Of a DNA stretch of 64,000 nt, positions 18,868-26,684 are shown in pieces. Position numbers and translations under genes: made by a program. The notes under the pieces are model-generated. The model had not been told where the DNA came from and made no database searches. It saw nothing but the letters and a program-made list of their open reading frames with translations. This DNA comes from Streptomyces apocyni (lineage in GTDB: Bacteria > Actinomycetota > Actinomycetes > Streptomycetales > Streptomycetaceae), in the NCBI RefSeq assembly GCF_009739465.1, contig NZ_WHOM01000061.1:96716-160715 (forward strand), written 5' to 3'. Each line of letters starts with the position of its first letter. Position 1 is the stretch's first letter.

Positions 18868-19614
18868 ATGACGCCATCCTCATGCGATACGCCCGCTGCC
18901 CACCACCTGGGAGCGACCAGGATTCTGGACTGGCGGGACCCGCGGATCCAGGCGCTGCTACGGCGGGCCAGACAGGCCAGACAGGAAGGGCCCGCCACCA
19001 CCGGTACCGACGCGGCCCGCGCGACCCTCATCTCGGCACACCAGATGATCCGCGCCAGCGTCCGGCCCGTCTACGCGCTCGATGACACGCGACCGGCCTC
19101 GCGGACGCTGGCGCGCGGCCGCGGCTCGTGCAGTCAGCGGATGGCCGTACTGGAGGCCGTCGCCCGCGCGGCGGGTGTGCCCAGCCGGGTCCGGGGGCTG
19201 CTCGTGGACGGGGCGTTCTGGCGGCCGCGTTTCGCGCGGCTGCACCGGCTGGTTCCCGAGCGGGTCGTGCTGGCCTGGCCGCAGTTCCACCTGGAGGGCG
19301 CCTGGGTGGATTTCTCGGAGCTGTACGGGCCGCTGACGGAGCTGACGGCGCGTCGGCCGCAGGGGTTCACCAACCAGGGCGAGGAGACCCTCTTTGACGC
19401 GGTGGCCGCCACCGCGGTGGACTGGACGGGCCAGACCTGCGCTACGGACTGCGCCCCGGCCGGGTGCTCGGCCTTCGACCTCTCCGGCGCCGTGCGCGCG
19501 GACCTGGGCTACTTCCCGTCCCGGGACGCCCTCTTCGCCGAGCACGGCCAGACGCTGTGCCATGCCGCCCGCACGCTCGGCGAACCCGTGATGAGTCGGC
19601 GTACCGCCGCCTGA
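18868..19614 (+). CDS. Transglutaminase-like domain protein
   Basis: The 248-residue protein has a transglutaminase/protease-like core. GRGSCSQRMAVLEAVARAAGVPSRVRGL carries the nucleophilic Cys and the conserved ARAAGVPSR helix; a His in FHLEGAWVDFSELYG and the following Asp complete a plausible triad. No signal peptide is seen, so it is probably cytoplasmic. Such proteins are often annotated as cysteine peptidases, but no substrate can be given. The ATG at 18868 is the first in frame after the divergent aconitase promoter region. It is convergent with the following secreted-protein gene. Confidence 0.7.
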   Translation: MTPSSCDTPAAHHLGATRILDWRDPRIQALLRRARQARQEGPATTGTDAARATLISAHQMIRASVRPVYALDDTRPASRTLARGRGSCSQRMAVLEAVARAAGVPSRVRGLLVDGAFWRPRFARLHRLVPERVVLAWPQFHLEGAWVDFSELYGPLTELTARRPQGFTNQGEETLFDAVAATAVDWTGQTCATDCAPAGCSAFDLSGAVRADLGYFPSRDALFAEHGQTLCHAARTLGEPVMSRRTAA

Positions 19615-19692
19615 GGGCGGCGCGCCACGCGCCGATCCTCACCGAACCGCTGACCGCCGTTCAGCGAGGTCGGCGCTCGATCCGACCCGGGG

Positions 19693-20136
19693 TCAGCCGT
19701 TCAACATGACGTCCTGCTGGTGGGCCGCGTGGAAGTACGGCTGCGGGAGGCCGCCAGTGGAGCGCAGTTCCATCACCGTGGCCTCGACGTGCGCCGAGCC
19801 GGGCTCGAAGCGGCCCGGCTCCGTGCGTTCGGTGTTCGTCCAGGTGCGCACGGCGCCGTCGCAGATCGCCTTGGTGCCACCGACGCCCTTGCGTACGGCG
19901 CTCTCGCCCTGGCCCAGCGATGCGCTCACGAACACGGGCCCCCTACTCCCCGTACAGCGATAGGTGCCGGACAACGTGACCGTGCCGTCCTCAAGGACGC
20001 GGCCCGTCGAGGCGACGGTCACCCTCTCGTACGGGTCGGCCAGTCCGGGTGACGCGGGTGCGGCGTACGCGGCCGGGGCGGCGAACAGCAGCAGCGTGAG
20101 GCTGGCGGCTGTGCCCATGAGCTGGCGCGGTGACAT
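19693..20136 (-). CDS. Small secreted protein, DUF6299-like
   Basis: The 147-residue product has a clear signal peptide (positive start, then AASLTLLLFAAPAAYAAPAS, cleavage near residue 27). The mature part reads YERVTVASTGRVLEDGTVTLSGTYRCTGS, then GGTKAICDG, typical of a small secreted actinobacterial family of unknown function. Two Cys residues could form a disulphide bond. The ATG at 20136 has GGAGGT 7 bases upstream; the 21 codons of open frame before it are ignored. No neighbour suggests a role. Confidence 0.7.
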   Translation of the reverse strand: MSPRQLMGTAASLTLLLFAAPAAYAAPASPGLADPYERVTVASTGRVLEDGTVTLSGTYRCTGSRGPVFVSASLGQGESAVRKGVGGTKAICDGAVRTWTNTERTEPGRFEPGSAHVEATVMELRSTGGLPQPYFHAAHQQDVMLNG

Positions 20137-20215
20137 CGGAATACCTCCTGTGGTGGGGCGATTTGGGCTGCCACAGGTACCAGCCCCGCACGTGCGCACG
20201 CGTGACCCTCACCCG

Positions 20216-21076
20216 TTAGCGGCGGTTTCGCCGCACGCTGGCGACGTTCAGGTGGACCGGGAGGGAGCCGTATTCCACGAGCGAGGCAAGTTCCCGCGCC
20301 GAGTCCTGGGTGTAATTCCCCGAGATCTCCGCCCGCCCGCCAGCGATCGACTGCAGGACAGAGGGTGCCGAGAGCACCTCATCGTCCAGAACGATCGCGA
20401 ACTGATTCCGGGGCGGCTGCTGGCCCGCCAGTTCACCGGTGACGTCGGCGAACTTCGCCGCCCCCTTCGATGTGAAGGCCAGCGTCACGACCCAGGACGC
20501 ACGGCTCGAGTCGCGCTGCGCTGCGGCTCCCGCCACGTCGGAGCCCACCAGGGCAGCGGGCTCGAGGAGGTAGTCGAGAACCTCTTCCTTGCCCTCAGCT
20601 ACCGCCTGGGACCCACACACAGCCACGAAACCCGCCCCGCGCGTGGCAGCCTCGCGCCGCAGGTCTTCGCACTGCCCGGCCGCGCCGGGAGACAGTGCGA
20701 CAACAGGTCTGAACGCGAGTGCACCGGTCCGCCCGAGGGCCTTCAGGGTCTTTTCGCTGGCGCCGGCGGCCCGGATGGTGATCTCACCGCCGGTGACGTC
20801 GCTCCGCACGTCCTTGAGGCCCAGAGAGTCGGCCCGCTGCTTCATCTGGTCCGCGGCCTGACTCAACTGCGCGCCGCTCACCGCACCTTTGGCGCGGAAG
20901 GTGACGGATATCCCGGCCGCCCCTTCCGGGGATTCCCCAGACCCCTCCGACCCTTCGGGACTCTCCGCACACGCCCCCAGCATCCCGGCGAGCACGACGA
21001 CGGCGAGGAGCGCGGTAAGGCTTCGGGGACGCGTCACTGACGGAGACCAGTGGTGGGTGGTCGTGGGCCGATCCAT
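20216..21076 (-). CDS. Lipoprotein with a SecD-like periplasmic (P1) domain
   Basis: The 286-residue protein has a lipoprotein signal (LAGMLGAC, Cys36), a Glu/Ser/Gly-rich linker, and a domain resembling the SecD first periplasmic region: GGEITIRAAGASEKTLKALGRTGALAFRPV and, near the end, FAIVLDDEVLSAPSVLQSIAGGRAEISG then ARELASLVEYGSLPVHL. Full SecD continues with six membrane segments; none is present, so this is a lipid-anchored stand-alone domain. Function is unknown; an extracytoplasmic role with Sec export or binding of a secreted partner is possible. The ATG at 21076 is preceded by AGGTGA. A heptanucleotide repeat lies just upstream. Confidence 0.75.
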   Translation of the reverse strand: MDRPTTTHHWSPSVTRPRSLTALLAVVVLAGMLGACAESPEGSEGSGESPEGAAGISVTFRAKGAVSGAQLSQAADQMKQRADSLGLKDVRSDVTGGEITIRAAGASEKTLKALGRTGALAFRPVVALSPGAAGQCEDLRREAATRGAGFVAVCGSQAVAEGKEEVLDYLLEPAALVGSDVAGAAAQRDSSRASWVVTLAFTSKGAAKFADVTGELAGQQPPRNQFAIVLDDEVLSAPSVLQSIAGGRAEISGNYTQDSARELASLVEYGSLPVHLNVASVRRNRR

Positions 21077-21121
21077 ACGTTCACCTGTCCTCTGTGTACC
21101 GGGATTCCGGGTTGCCGGGAC

Positions 21122-21154
21122 GGCGGTTGGCGGTTGGCGGTTGGCGGTTGGCGG
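21122..21154. repeat. Heptanucleotide tandem repeat (GGCGGTT)
   Basis: Nearly five uninterrupted copies of GGCGGTT lie about 45 bases upstream of the SecD-like lipoprotein start, within its likely 5' leader or promoter. The rest of the gap up to 21337 shows no gene. Confidence 0.9.
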
Positions 21155-21337
21155 GGACAAACCTAACGCGCACCGCCGTCACCGAGCCGGGCCTTGGCCG
21201 AAGAGAGCCATCGAGATCGCGCATGGACCCGATCCAGTGTCATCCGATATCACCTAGATACCGAGCATTTGGGTGACCTGTCACCCCAACGCCCCCCACA
21301 GCGCGACCCCATCTCATATCTGAGATAGCCTGCCGCC

Positions 21338-22864
21338 ATGTCAGACGACTACCTCTCACGCATCGGCAAGCTCATCCGTGACGCCCGTCAGCACAGGGGC
21401 TGGACACAGTCGCAGCTCGCCGAGGCGCTCGCCACAAGCCAGAGCGCCGTCAACCGCATTGAACGCGGGAACCAAAACATCAGCCTTGAGATGATCGCTC
21501 GAATTGGTGAAGCTCTGGACAGCGAAATCGTCTCTCTGGGCTACGCCGGGCCGATGCATCTGCGCGTGGTCGGAGGCCGTCGGCTCTCCGGCTCGATCGA
21601 CGTCAAGACGAGCAAGAACGCCTGTGTGGCGCTGCTCTGCGCCTCGCTGCTCAACAAGGGCCGCACCGTACTGCGCCGGGTGGCCCGCATCGAGGAGGTC
21701 TTCCGCATCCTGGAGGTGCTGAACTCCATTGGCGTACGCACCCGCTGGATCAACGACGGCGGCGACCTGGAGATCGTCCCGCCTGCCGCACTCGACATGG
21801 ACGCCATCGACACGGAGGCGGCGCGCCGCACCCGGTCGATCATCATGTTCCTCGGCCCGCTGGTGCACCGCCTGGACCGCTTCAAGCTGCCGTACGCGGG
21901 CGGCTGCGACCTCGGCACCCGTACCATCGAGCCGCACATGATCGCGTTGCGCCGGTTCGGCCTCGACATCACGGCCACCGAGGGGATCTACCACGCCGAG
22001 GTGCACCGCACGGCCCCGGACCGGCCGATCGTCCTGACCGAGCGCGGCGACACGGTGACCGAGAACGCGCTGCTCGCGGCCGCCCGGCACGACGGCGTGA
22101 CGGTGATCCGTAACGCGTCGTCCAACTACATGGTCCAGGACCTGTGCTTCTTCCTGGAGGCGCTGGGCGTACGGGTGGAGGGTGTGGGCACCACCACGCT
22201 CACCGTGCACGGCGTGCCGGACATCGACGTGGACGTCGACTACTCGCCGTCCGAGGACCCGGTCGAGGCGATGAGCCTGCTCGCCGCCGCCGTCGTCACC
22301 TCGTCCGAACTCACCATCCGCCGGGTGCCGATCGAGTTCATGGAGATCGAGCTGGCGGTACTGGAGGAGATGGGCCTGGACCAGGACCGCTCCCCCGAGT
22401 ACGCGGCGGACAACGGCCGCACCCGCCTGGTGGACCTGACCGTACGCCCCTCCAAACTGGAGGCGCCGATCGACAAGATCCACCCGATGCCGTTCCCCGG
22501 CCTGAACATCGACAACGTGCCGTTCTTCGCGGCGATCGCGGCGGTCGCGCAGGGCAAGACCCTGATCCACGACTGGGTCTACGACAACCGCGCCATCTAT
22601 CTGACCGATCTCAACCGGCTCGGCGGACGGCTGCAACTCCTGGACCCGCACCGGGTGCTGGTCGAGGGTCCGACCCGTTGGCGGGCCTCGGAGATGATGT
22701 GCCCGCCCGCGCTGCGGCCCGCGGTGGTCGTCCTGCTGGCGATGATGGCGGCCGAGGGCACGTCCGTACTGCGGAACGTGTACGTCATCAACCGGGGCTA
22801 CGAGGAGCTGGCCGAGCGGCTCAACTCGGTGGGCGCGCAGATCGAGACGTTCCGCGACATCTGA
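21338..22864 (+). CDS. MurA-like enolpyruvyl transferase with an N-terminal XRE-type HTH
   Basis: The 508-residue protein joins two parts. Residues about 1-65 are a Cro/C1-type helix-turn-helix (IGKLIRDARQHRGWTQSQLAEALATSQSAVNRIE). From about residue 70 it is an EPSP/UDP-GlcNAc enolpyruvyl transferase (LRVVGGRRLSGSIDVKTSKNA with the substrate-binding Lys and Asn). The loop PYAGGCDLGTRTIEPHM retains a Cys at the MurA active-site position, so catalysis is possible. The second murA of S. coelicolor lies next to aconitase in the same way and also carries such a domain. Its role (peptidoglycan precursor supply or regulation) is not settled by sequence. The ATG at 21338 gives the complete HTH. Confidence 0.85.
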   Translation: MSDDYLSRIGKLIRDARQHRGWTQSQLAEALATSQSAVNRIERGNQNISLEMIARIGEALDSEIVSLGYAGPMHLRVVGGRRLSGSIDVKTSKNACVALLCASLLNKGRTVLRRVARIEEVFRILEVLNSIGVRTRWINDGGDLEIVPPAALDMDAIDTEAARRTRSIIMFLGPLVHRLDRFKLPYAGGCDLGTRTIEPHMIALRRFGLDITATEGIYHAEVHRTAPDRPIVLTERGDTVTENALLAAARHDGVTVIRNASSNYMVQDLCFFLEALGVRVEGVGTTTLTVHGVPDIDVDVDYSPSEDPVEAMSLLAAAVVTSSELTIRRVPIEFMEIELAVLEEMGLDQDRSPEYAADNGRTRLVDLTVRPSKLEAPIDKIHPMPFPGLNIDNVPFFAAIAAVAQGKTLIHDWVYDNRAIYLTDLNRLGGRLQLLDPHRVLVEGPTRWRASEMMCPPALRPAVVVLLAMMAAEGTSVLRNVYVINRGYEELAERLNSVGAQIETFRDI

Positions 22865-22888
22865 TCGCCGACATCCGGATCGGTGACG

Positions 22889-23620
22889 TCACGGCTGGAG
22901 CGGGGACTGGTCCAGGCGCGGGCAGGCTCGGGCGGCGGCGAGCAGGGTCTGTACGCGGTCGCCCGCCTCCGCCGCGTGGTGGAGCGGCGTCGGGAACGGT
23001 AGCCGGACGTCGTGGTGGGTGTGGGTGTGTTCGAGGCGGAGTGTGATCCCGTACCGGTCCACAGCCAGGGGGAGGACGCGCGGTGCGCCCCGTAGCAGCC
23101 GCGCGTCCACGAGGCGGGCGAGCAGGGCGAGTTCGTCGCTGTGGACGTCGATGAGGTGCGTGAGCATGTCGGCCTCGTGTACGGCCAGCGGGTCGCTGGA
23201 GGCGAGGGTGAGTTCGTCGAGTCCGACGGTGATCGCCTCCGGCCCCGCCGCCAGCTCGGCGTGCGCGAAGTCCAGCCGCATGTCCACGACCGGCGCGTCG
23301 GCGGGCCGGCCGACGGGGGTGAGCCAACCGCTGAGCGTCACGCGGGCCCGTACGCGGTCGCGTACCGCGGTGGGTGCGATGTCGGTGAACTTCAGCAGGG
23401 CGGCCACGATGCCGCGGGGTGCGAGGGCGACTTCGGTGGCCAGGCCGCAGTCGTCCGGTACCCGCAGCCGCAGCCGCCCTCGGCCGTCGAGGGCGTGCAG
23501 ACCGGCCAGTTCGTAGGAGCGGCCGTCGGTGACCAGCAGCAGCGATTCCGCCGCGGCCACTACGCTCCGAACGCGCTCGCCATTGGTCGGCTGGGCTGTG
23601 CGGACGTCCGCAGCATTCAT
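22889..23620 (-). CDS. DUF2470 protein, iron-regulated
   Basis: The 243-residue cytoplasmic protein resembles the actinobacterial DUF2470 family, whose C-terminal domain is shared with haem-oxygenase-like HugZ proteins (LAVHEADMLTHLIDVHSDELALLARLV, then LPLAVDRYGITLRL). The N-terminal half is a split-barrel-like region without a clear cofactor motif. A near-perfect iron box lies 19 bases upstream of the ATG at 23620, so it should be expressed under iron limitation. A haem- or iron-handling role is likely but inferred. It is convergent with the murA-like gene, with a 24-base gap. Confidence 0.75.
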   Translation of the reverse strand: MNAADVRTAQPTNGERVRSVVAAAESLLLVTDGRSYELAGLHALDGRGRLRLRVPDDCGLATEVALAPRGIVAALLKFTDIAPTAVRDRVRARVTLSGWLTPVGRPADAPVVDMRLDFAHAELAAGPEAITVGLDELTLASSDPLAVHEADMLTHLIDVHSDELALLARLVDARLLRGAPRVLPLAVDRYGITLRLEHTHTHHDVRLPFPTPLHHAAEAGDRVQTLLAAARACPRLDQSPLQP

Positions 23621-23638
23621 CCCCGATCCCCTTCCAGG

Positions 23639-23657
23639 TTAGGTTAGGCATACCTAA
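23639..23657. promoter_or_regulatory. Iron box (DmdR/IdeR type)
   Basis: TTAGGTTAGGCATACCTAA matches the streptomycete iron-box consensus TTAGGTTAGGCTAACCTAA at 17 of 19 positions. It lies immediately upstream of the DUF2470 gene, which it should repress when iron is sufficient. Confidence 0.88.
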
Positions 23658-23711
23658 CCTACCCGAAAGGGGATCTCGGCGGCCAGCCCTGCCGACTTCC
23701 CCTGTGATCGC

Positions 23712-24941
23712 CTAGGGAAGTGCGGTCAGATACATCCCAGATGTACCAGAACCTGCCGTGTTGCGGCAGCCGTAGTCGCCGGTCGGCTGGGCGTAGATCA
23801 GGGACAGGCAGCGCCCTTGGCTGAGTTGGCCGTAGTAGTTGGGGTGCATGGACTCCTGCACCGGGCCCTGCGTCTCGCTGCTGTCGATCCAACGGGCCCA
23901 CTCACTCGTCGTCGCCGACGGAGGCTGAGCGGCGCTGACCAGACGGCTCGCCGTGGCGCACACCTCGCGCCCCTGGAGCATGTCGCGCAGATCCAGGAAC
24001 TGCGCGCCCTTGGCCGCGGCCACCTCCTTCAGCCGGCCCGCGATCTGCGGGACCAGCGAATCCCGCGCCCAGTCGGAGTCCTTGTTCCAGAACGGGCAGC
24101 CCCCGGTGTTGACCCGGGACCAGCCGCTCTCCGCGTAGCGGTTCTCGCTGCCGCGCGGGATGGGAGACGGGTACGACTGGAGGACGACGCGGTAGGCGGA
24201 GGCGCTGTATCCGGCGCCGGACATCACCGTACGGACCTCGTCGATGGCCTTGCCGACGTTCGTCATCGCCGTGTCGATCTTCGAGTCGACCACGGGCTGC
24301 TGGTCGTCGTGGCAGTAGGAGTACCAAATGATGTAGTCCTTCGCGCACTTCTCGATGATGGACGCGAAGCCCAGGTCGTTGCCGCCGATCGAGAGGGCGA
24401 TGACCTTGACGTCGTTCGCGGCGGCGATGCTCGCGAGCTGGTCCGCCTGCGGAGCCTCACCCTTGTAGGACTGGCCGCCGCTCACGGACCGGAAGACGTT
24501 CTGGGTGGTCGCGCCGGAGCAAGCGATGTTGATGAGGGCCTGGGTCGTCCCGGTGGCGCTGTGCACCTCGGCGGAGTCCGAGCGGTGGCAACCGTTGCTC
24601 GCGGTGGTGCCGTACACCTGGCTCGGGTCGTACGTGCTTCCGGTCCATGCCCGGTCGGTTCCGTCCCGGCTGCCGCTGTTGGTGAGGCTGTTGCCGCGCC
24701 AGCGGCCGGCCTCGCCGGAGATGTAGCTGTCCCCCATGGACACGATCGCCGTGGGCCCGGACCCGGGGCTCGCGGCGGCGGTGGTGCCCGCGCCGCCGAC
24801 CCCGGTGACGGTCGTACCGAGAGCGGCCAGGGCGACCGAGAGCGCGAGGGCCGCGCGGCGCCCGGTGCGGCGCCAGGGGGATCGGCTGCGGGATCGGCCG
24901 GGGGGCGGTGCGGACGCACGGGTGGGGCGGAAACCAGACAC
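23712..24941 (-). CDS. Secreted SGNH/GDSL hydrolase
   Basis: The 409-residue protein is a secreted esterase/lipase-like SGNH hydrolase. Block I is SMGDSYISGE with the nucleophilic Ser, block III is SIGGNDLGF with the Asn, and block V is ESMHPNYYGQ with the His. A long Arg/Ser/Pro-rich lead is followed by a hydrophobic signal segment (RRAALALSVALAALGTTVTG). GTG at 24941 is chosen because GGAG lies 7 bases upstream; the frame upstream is repeat sequence. Several Cys residues in the mature part suggest disulphides. Family members act on lipids or acetylated polymers; the substrate is unknown. Confidence 0.85.
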   Translation of the reverse strand: MSGFRPTRASAPPPGRSRSRSPWRRTGRRAALALSVALAALGTTVTGVGGAGTTAAASPGSGPTAIVSMGDSYISGEAGRWRGNSLTNSGSRDGTDRAWTGSTYDPSQVYGTTASNGCHRSDSAEVHSATGTTQALINIACSGATTQNVFRSVSGGQSYKGEAPQADQLASIAAANDVKVIALSIGGNDLGFASIIEKCAKDYIIWYSYCHDDQQPVVDSKIDTAMTNVGKAIDEVRTVMSGAGYSASAYRVVLQSYPSPIPRGSENRYAESGWSRVNTGGCPFWNKDSDWARDSLVPQIAGRLKEVAAAKGAQFLDLRDMLQGREVCATASRLVSAAQPPSATTSEWARWIDSSETQGPVQESMHPNYYGQLSQGRCLSLIYAQPTGDYGCRNTAGSGTSGMYLTALP

Positions 24942-24985
24942 GGCGGAACTCCATCGTTCGGCCACGCCAAGGGTGCGGAACCAGA

Positions 24986-25017
24986 CATGCGGACAGGCAT
25001 GCGGACAGGCATGCGGA
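24986..25017. repeat. 12-bp tandem repeat upstream of the hydrolase gene
   Basis: About 2.7 copies of CATGCGGACAGG lie 45-76 bases upstream of the SGNH hydrolase start. The remaining gap to 25238 holds no recognisable gene. Confidence 0.85.
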
Positions 25018-25238
25018 AACACCCAGGGCGCTGTGGCGTAGGGACGTGGGGAGGGCCGCCGGCCGGTGGCATGGCGGAATCTCGCACGCCGTGGCTTGTT
25101 ACCGCTAGGTAGCGTCAGGTCTCTTTTCCGTCACGCTGATCCACTGACGTCACGCCCCTTGCGAACTCCCACGACCGCCCATAGAAAGGAAAGGTTCCTA
25201 ACAGTCCCCGTGGAGCACCTGGATGTGGTGGAGTCCTT

Positions 25239-26249
25239 ATGCGTCGACATCGGATCACCTCCCTTTGCGCGGCCGCCCTGTTGGGCGCGGGCGCGCTCCT
25301 CGGCACCGGGTCAGCGTCGGTCGCCGTCCCCTCCGACGCCGACGCCGAGACCGAGGCCGTCGCCGTCGTCCCCGTCCGTAACGCGGCGGAACTCAAAGGC
25401 GCGCTGGCCGCCGCGAAGCCGGGCGACACCATCCAGCTCGCCGACGGCACCTACCGAGGCAACTTCAAGGCGTACGCCTCCGGGAGAGGTTCCGCGCCCA
25501 TCACGCTCACCGGTTCCGGTGGTGCGGTGCTGAGGGCGCGCGGCGGCTACGGGCTCCACCTGAACGGCGCCTCGTACTGGAACCTCAGCGGGTTCACGGT
25601 CACCGGCGGCCAGAAGGGGATCATGCTGGACGCCGCGGACCACGTCCACATCAACTCCGTGACCGTGCACGGCCTCGCCATGGAGGGCGTGCACTTCCGG
25701 AACTCCAGCTCAGACGGCTCCATACGGAACTCGACGGTCTACGACACCGGAAACAACGGCCGCGGCATGGGCGAGGGGATCTACGTCGGCAGCGCGGGCG
25801 GAACGAGCGACGGCAGCGACCGCGTCCTGATTGAGAACAACACACTCGGCCCGGACATCGGCGGTGAGAGCATCGACATCAAAGAAGGCACCACGGGCGC
25901 CAGGATCATCGGCAACACCTTCGACGGCAGCGGCCTGACCGGCGCCCACTTCGACGACTCCTGGGTCGACATCAAGGGCAATGACGTCCTCGTCGCGCAC
26001 AACACCGGTACGCACACCACCAACGACGGGTTCCAGACCCATACGGTCCAGGACGGCTGGGGCTGTCGCGCGACGTTCCGCGGCAACACATCCGACCTCC
26101 GCGGCGCCTCGGGACCCAGCCGGTACGCCATCAACGTCACCAACTACGCCCAGGGCAGCTGCCCCGTCACGATCACCCGCGACAACACGGTCACCGGCGG
26201 GAGGGCCCTGACCAACCCCGGCGTGCCGGTCACCGGCTCTGGAGGCTAG
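25239..26249 (+). CDS. Secreted right-handed beta-helix protein (polysaccharide-lyase-like)
   Basis: The 336-residue protein has an N-terminal signal peptide (RRHRITSLCAAALLGAGALLGTGSASVAV). It then begins like chondroitinase-B/alginate-lyase-type beta-helix proteins (VRNAAELKGALAAAKPGDTIQLADGTYRG) and continues with repeating coils (GIMLDAADHVHINSVTVHG, VLIENNTLG, ARIIGNTFDGSG). A secreted polysaccharide lyase or related carbohydrate-active role is probable, but catalytic residues cannot be assigned with confidence. The ATG at 25239 has GGTGGAG 6 bases upstream. It faces away from the secreted hydrolase gene, so both may have independent promoters in the gap. Confidence 0.78.
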   Translation: MRRHRITSLCAAALLGAGALLGTGSASVAVPSDADAETEAVAVVPVRNAAELKGALAAAKPGDTIQLADGTYRGNFKAYASGRGSAPITLTGSGGAVLRARGGYGLHLNGASYWNLSGFTVTGGQKGIMLDAADHVHINSVTVHGLAMEGVHFRNSSSDGSIRNSTVYDTGNNGRGMGEGIYVGSAGGTSDGSDRVLIENNTLGPDIGGESIDIKEGTTGARIIGNTFDGSGLTGAHFDDSWVDIKGNDVLVAHNTGTHTTNDGFQTHTVQDGWGCRATFRGNTSDLRGASGPSRYAINVTNYAQGSCPVTITRDNTVTGGRALTNPGVPVTGSGG

Positions 26250-26285
26250 GTCCCGTCTCCCCGAGACAGGCCAGCCCTGAGGCGG

Positions 26286-26684
26286 TCAGTCCAGTACGGC
26301 TACCCCGTCCAGCTCCACCAGCGCCTGGGTGTCCCACAGCCGTACCGCGCCGATCACCGCCATCGCGGGATAGTCGCGTCCCGCCAACCGGCGCCAGACG
26401 CGGCCGAGTTCGGGGGCGTGGGTGCGGTAGTCGGCGACGTCGGTGGCGTAGACGGTGACGCGGGCGAGGTCGCCTGGGGTGCCGCCCGCCGCCGCGAGGG
26501 CGGTGAGCAGGTTGGTGAGGGCCGTCTCGAACTGCTCGGGCAGGGTCTCGCCGGTGACCTTGCCGTCAGCGTCGAGTGCGGTCTGGCCCGCGAGGAAGAC
26601 CAGGCGTGACCCGGTGGCCGTGACCGCGTGCGAGAAGCCGGTGGGCGGGGAGAGCTCGGCGGGATTGACGCGCTCCAGGCTCAT
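26286..26684 (-). CDS. RidA/YjgF-family protein, likely enamine deaminase
   Basis: The 132-residue protein belongs to the Rid/YjgF family (FSHAVTATGSRLVFLAGQTALDADGKVTG, then LARVTVYATDVADYRTH, then YPAMAVIGAVRLWDTQALVELDGVAV). RidA members hydrolyse enamines and imines to ketones and ammonia. Its ATG overlaps the acyl-CoA dehydrogenase stop by 4 bases, so the two are co-translated. In this cluster the monooxygenase/reductase would produce a 2-amino-cyclohexene carboxyl-CoA, which is an enamine, so this protein is a logical deaminase. The Arg that binds the substrate carboxylate in classical RidA appears shifted (AVRLWDTQALVE), so this may be a divergent subfamily. Confidence 0.83.
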   Translation of the reverse strand: MSLERVNPAELSPPTGFSHAVTATGSRLVFLAGQTALDADGKVTGETLPEQFETALTNLLTALAAAGGTPGDLARVTVYATDVADYRTHAPELGRVWRRLAGRDYPAMAVIGAVRLWDTQALVELDGVAVLD

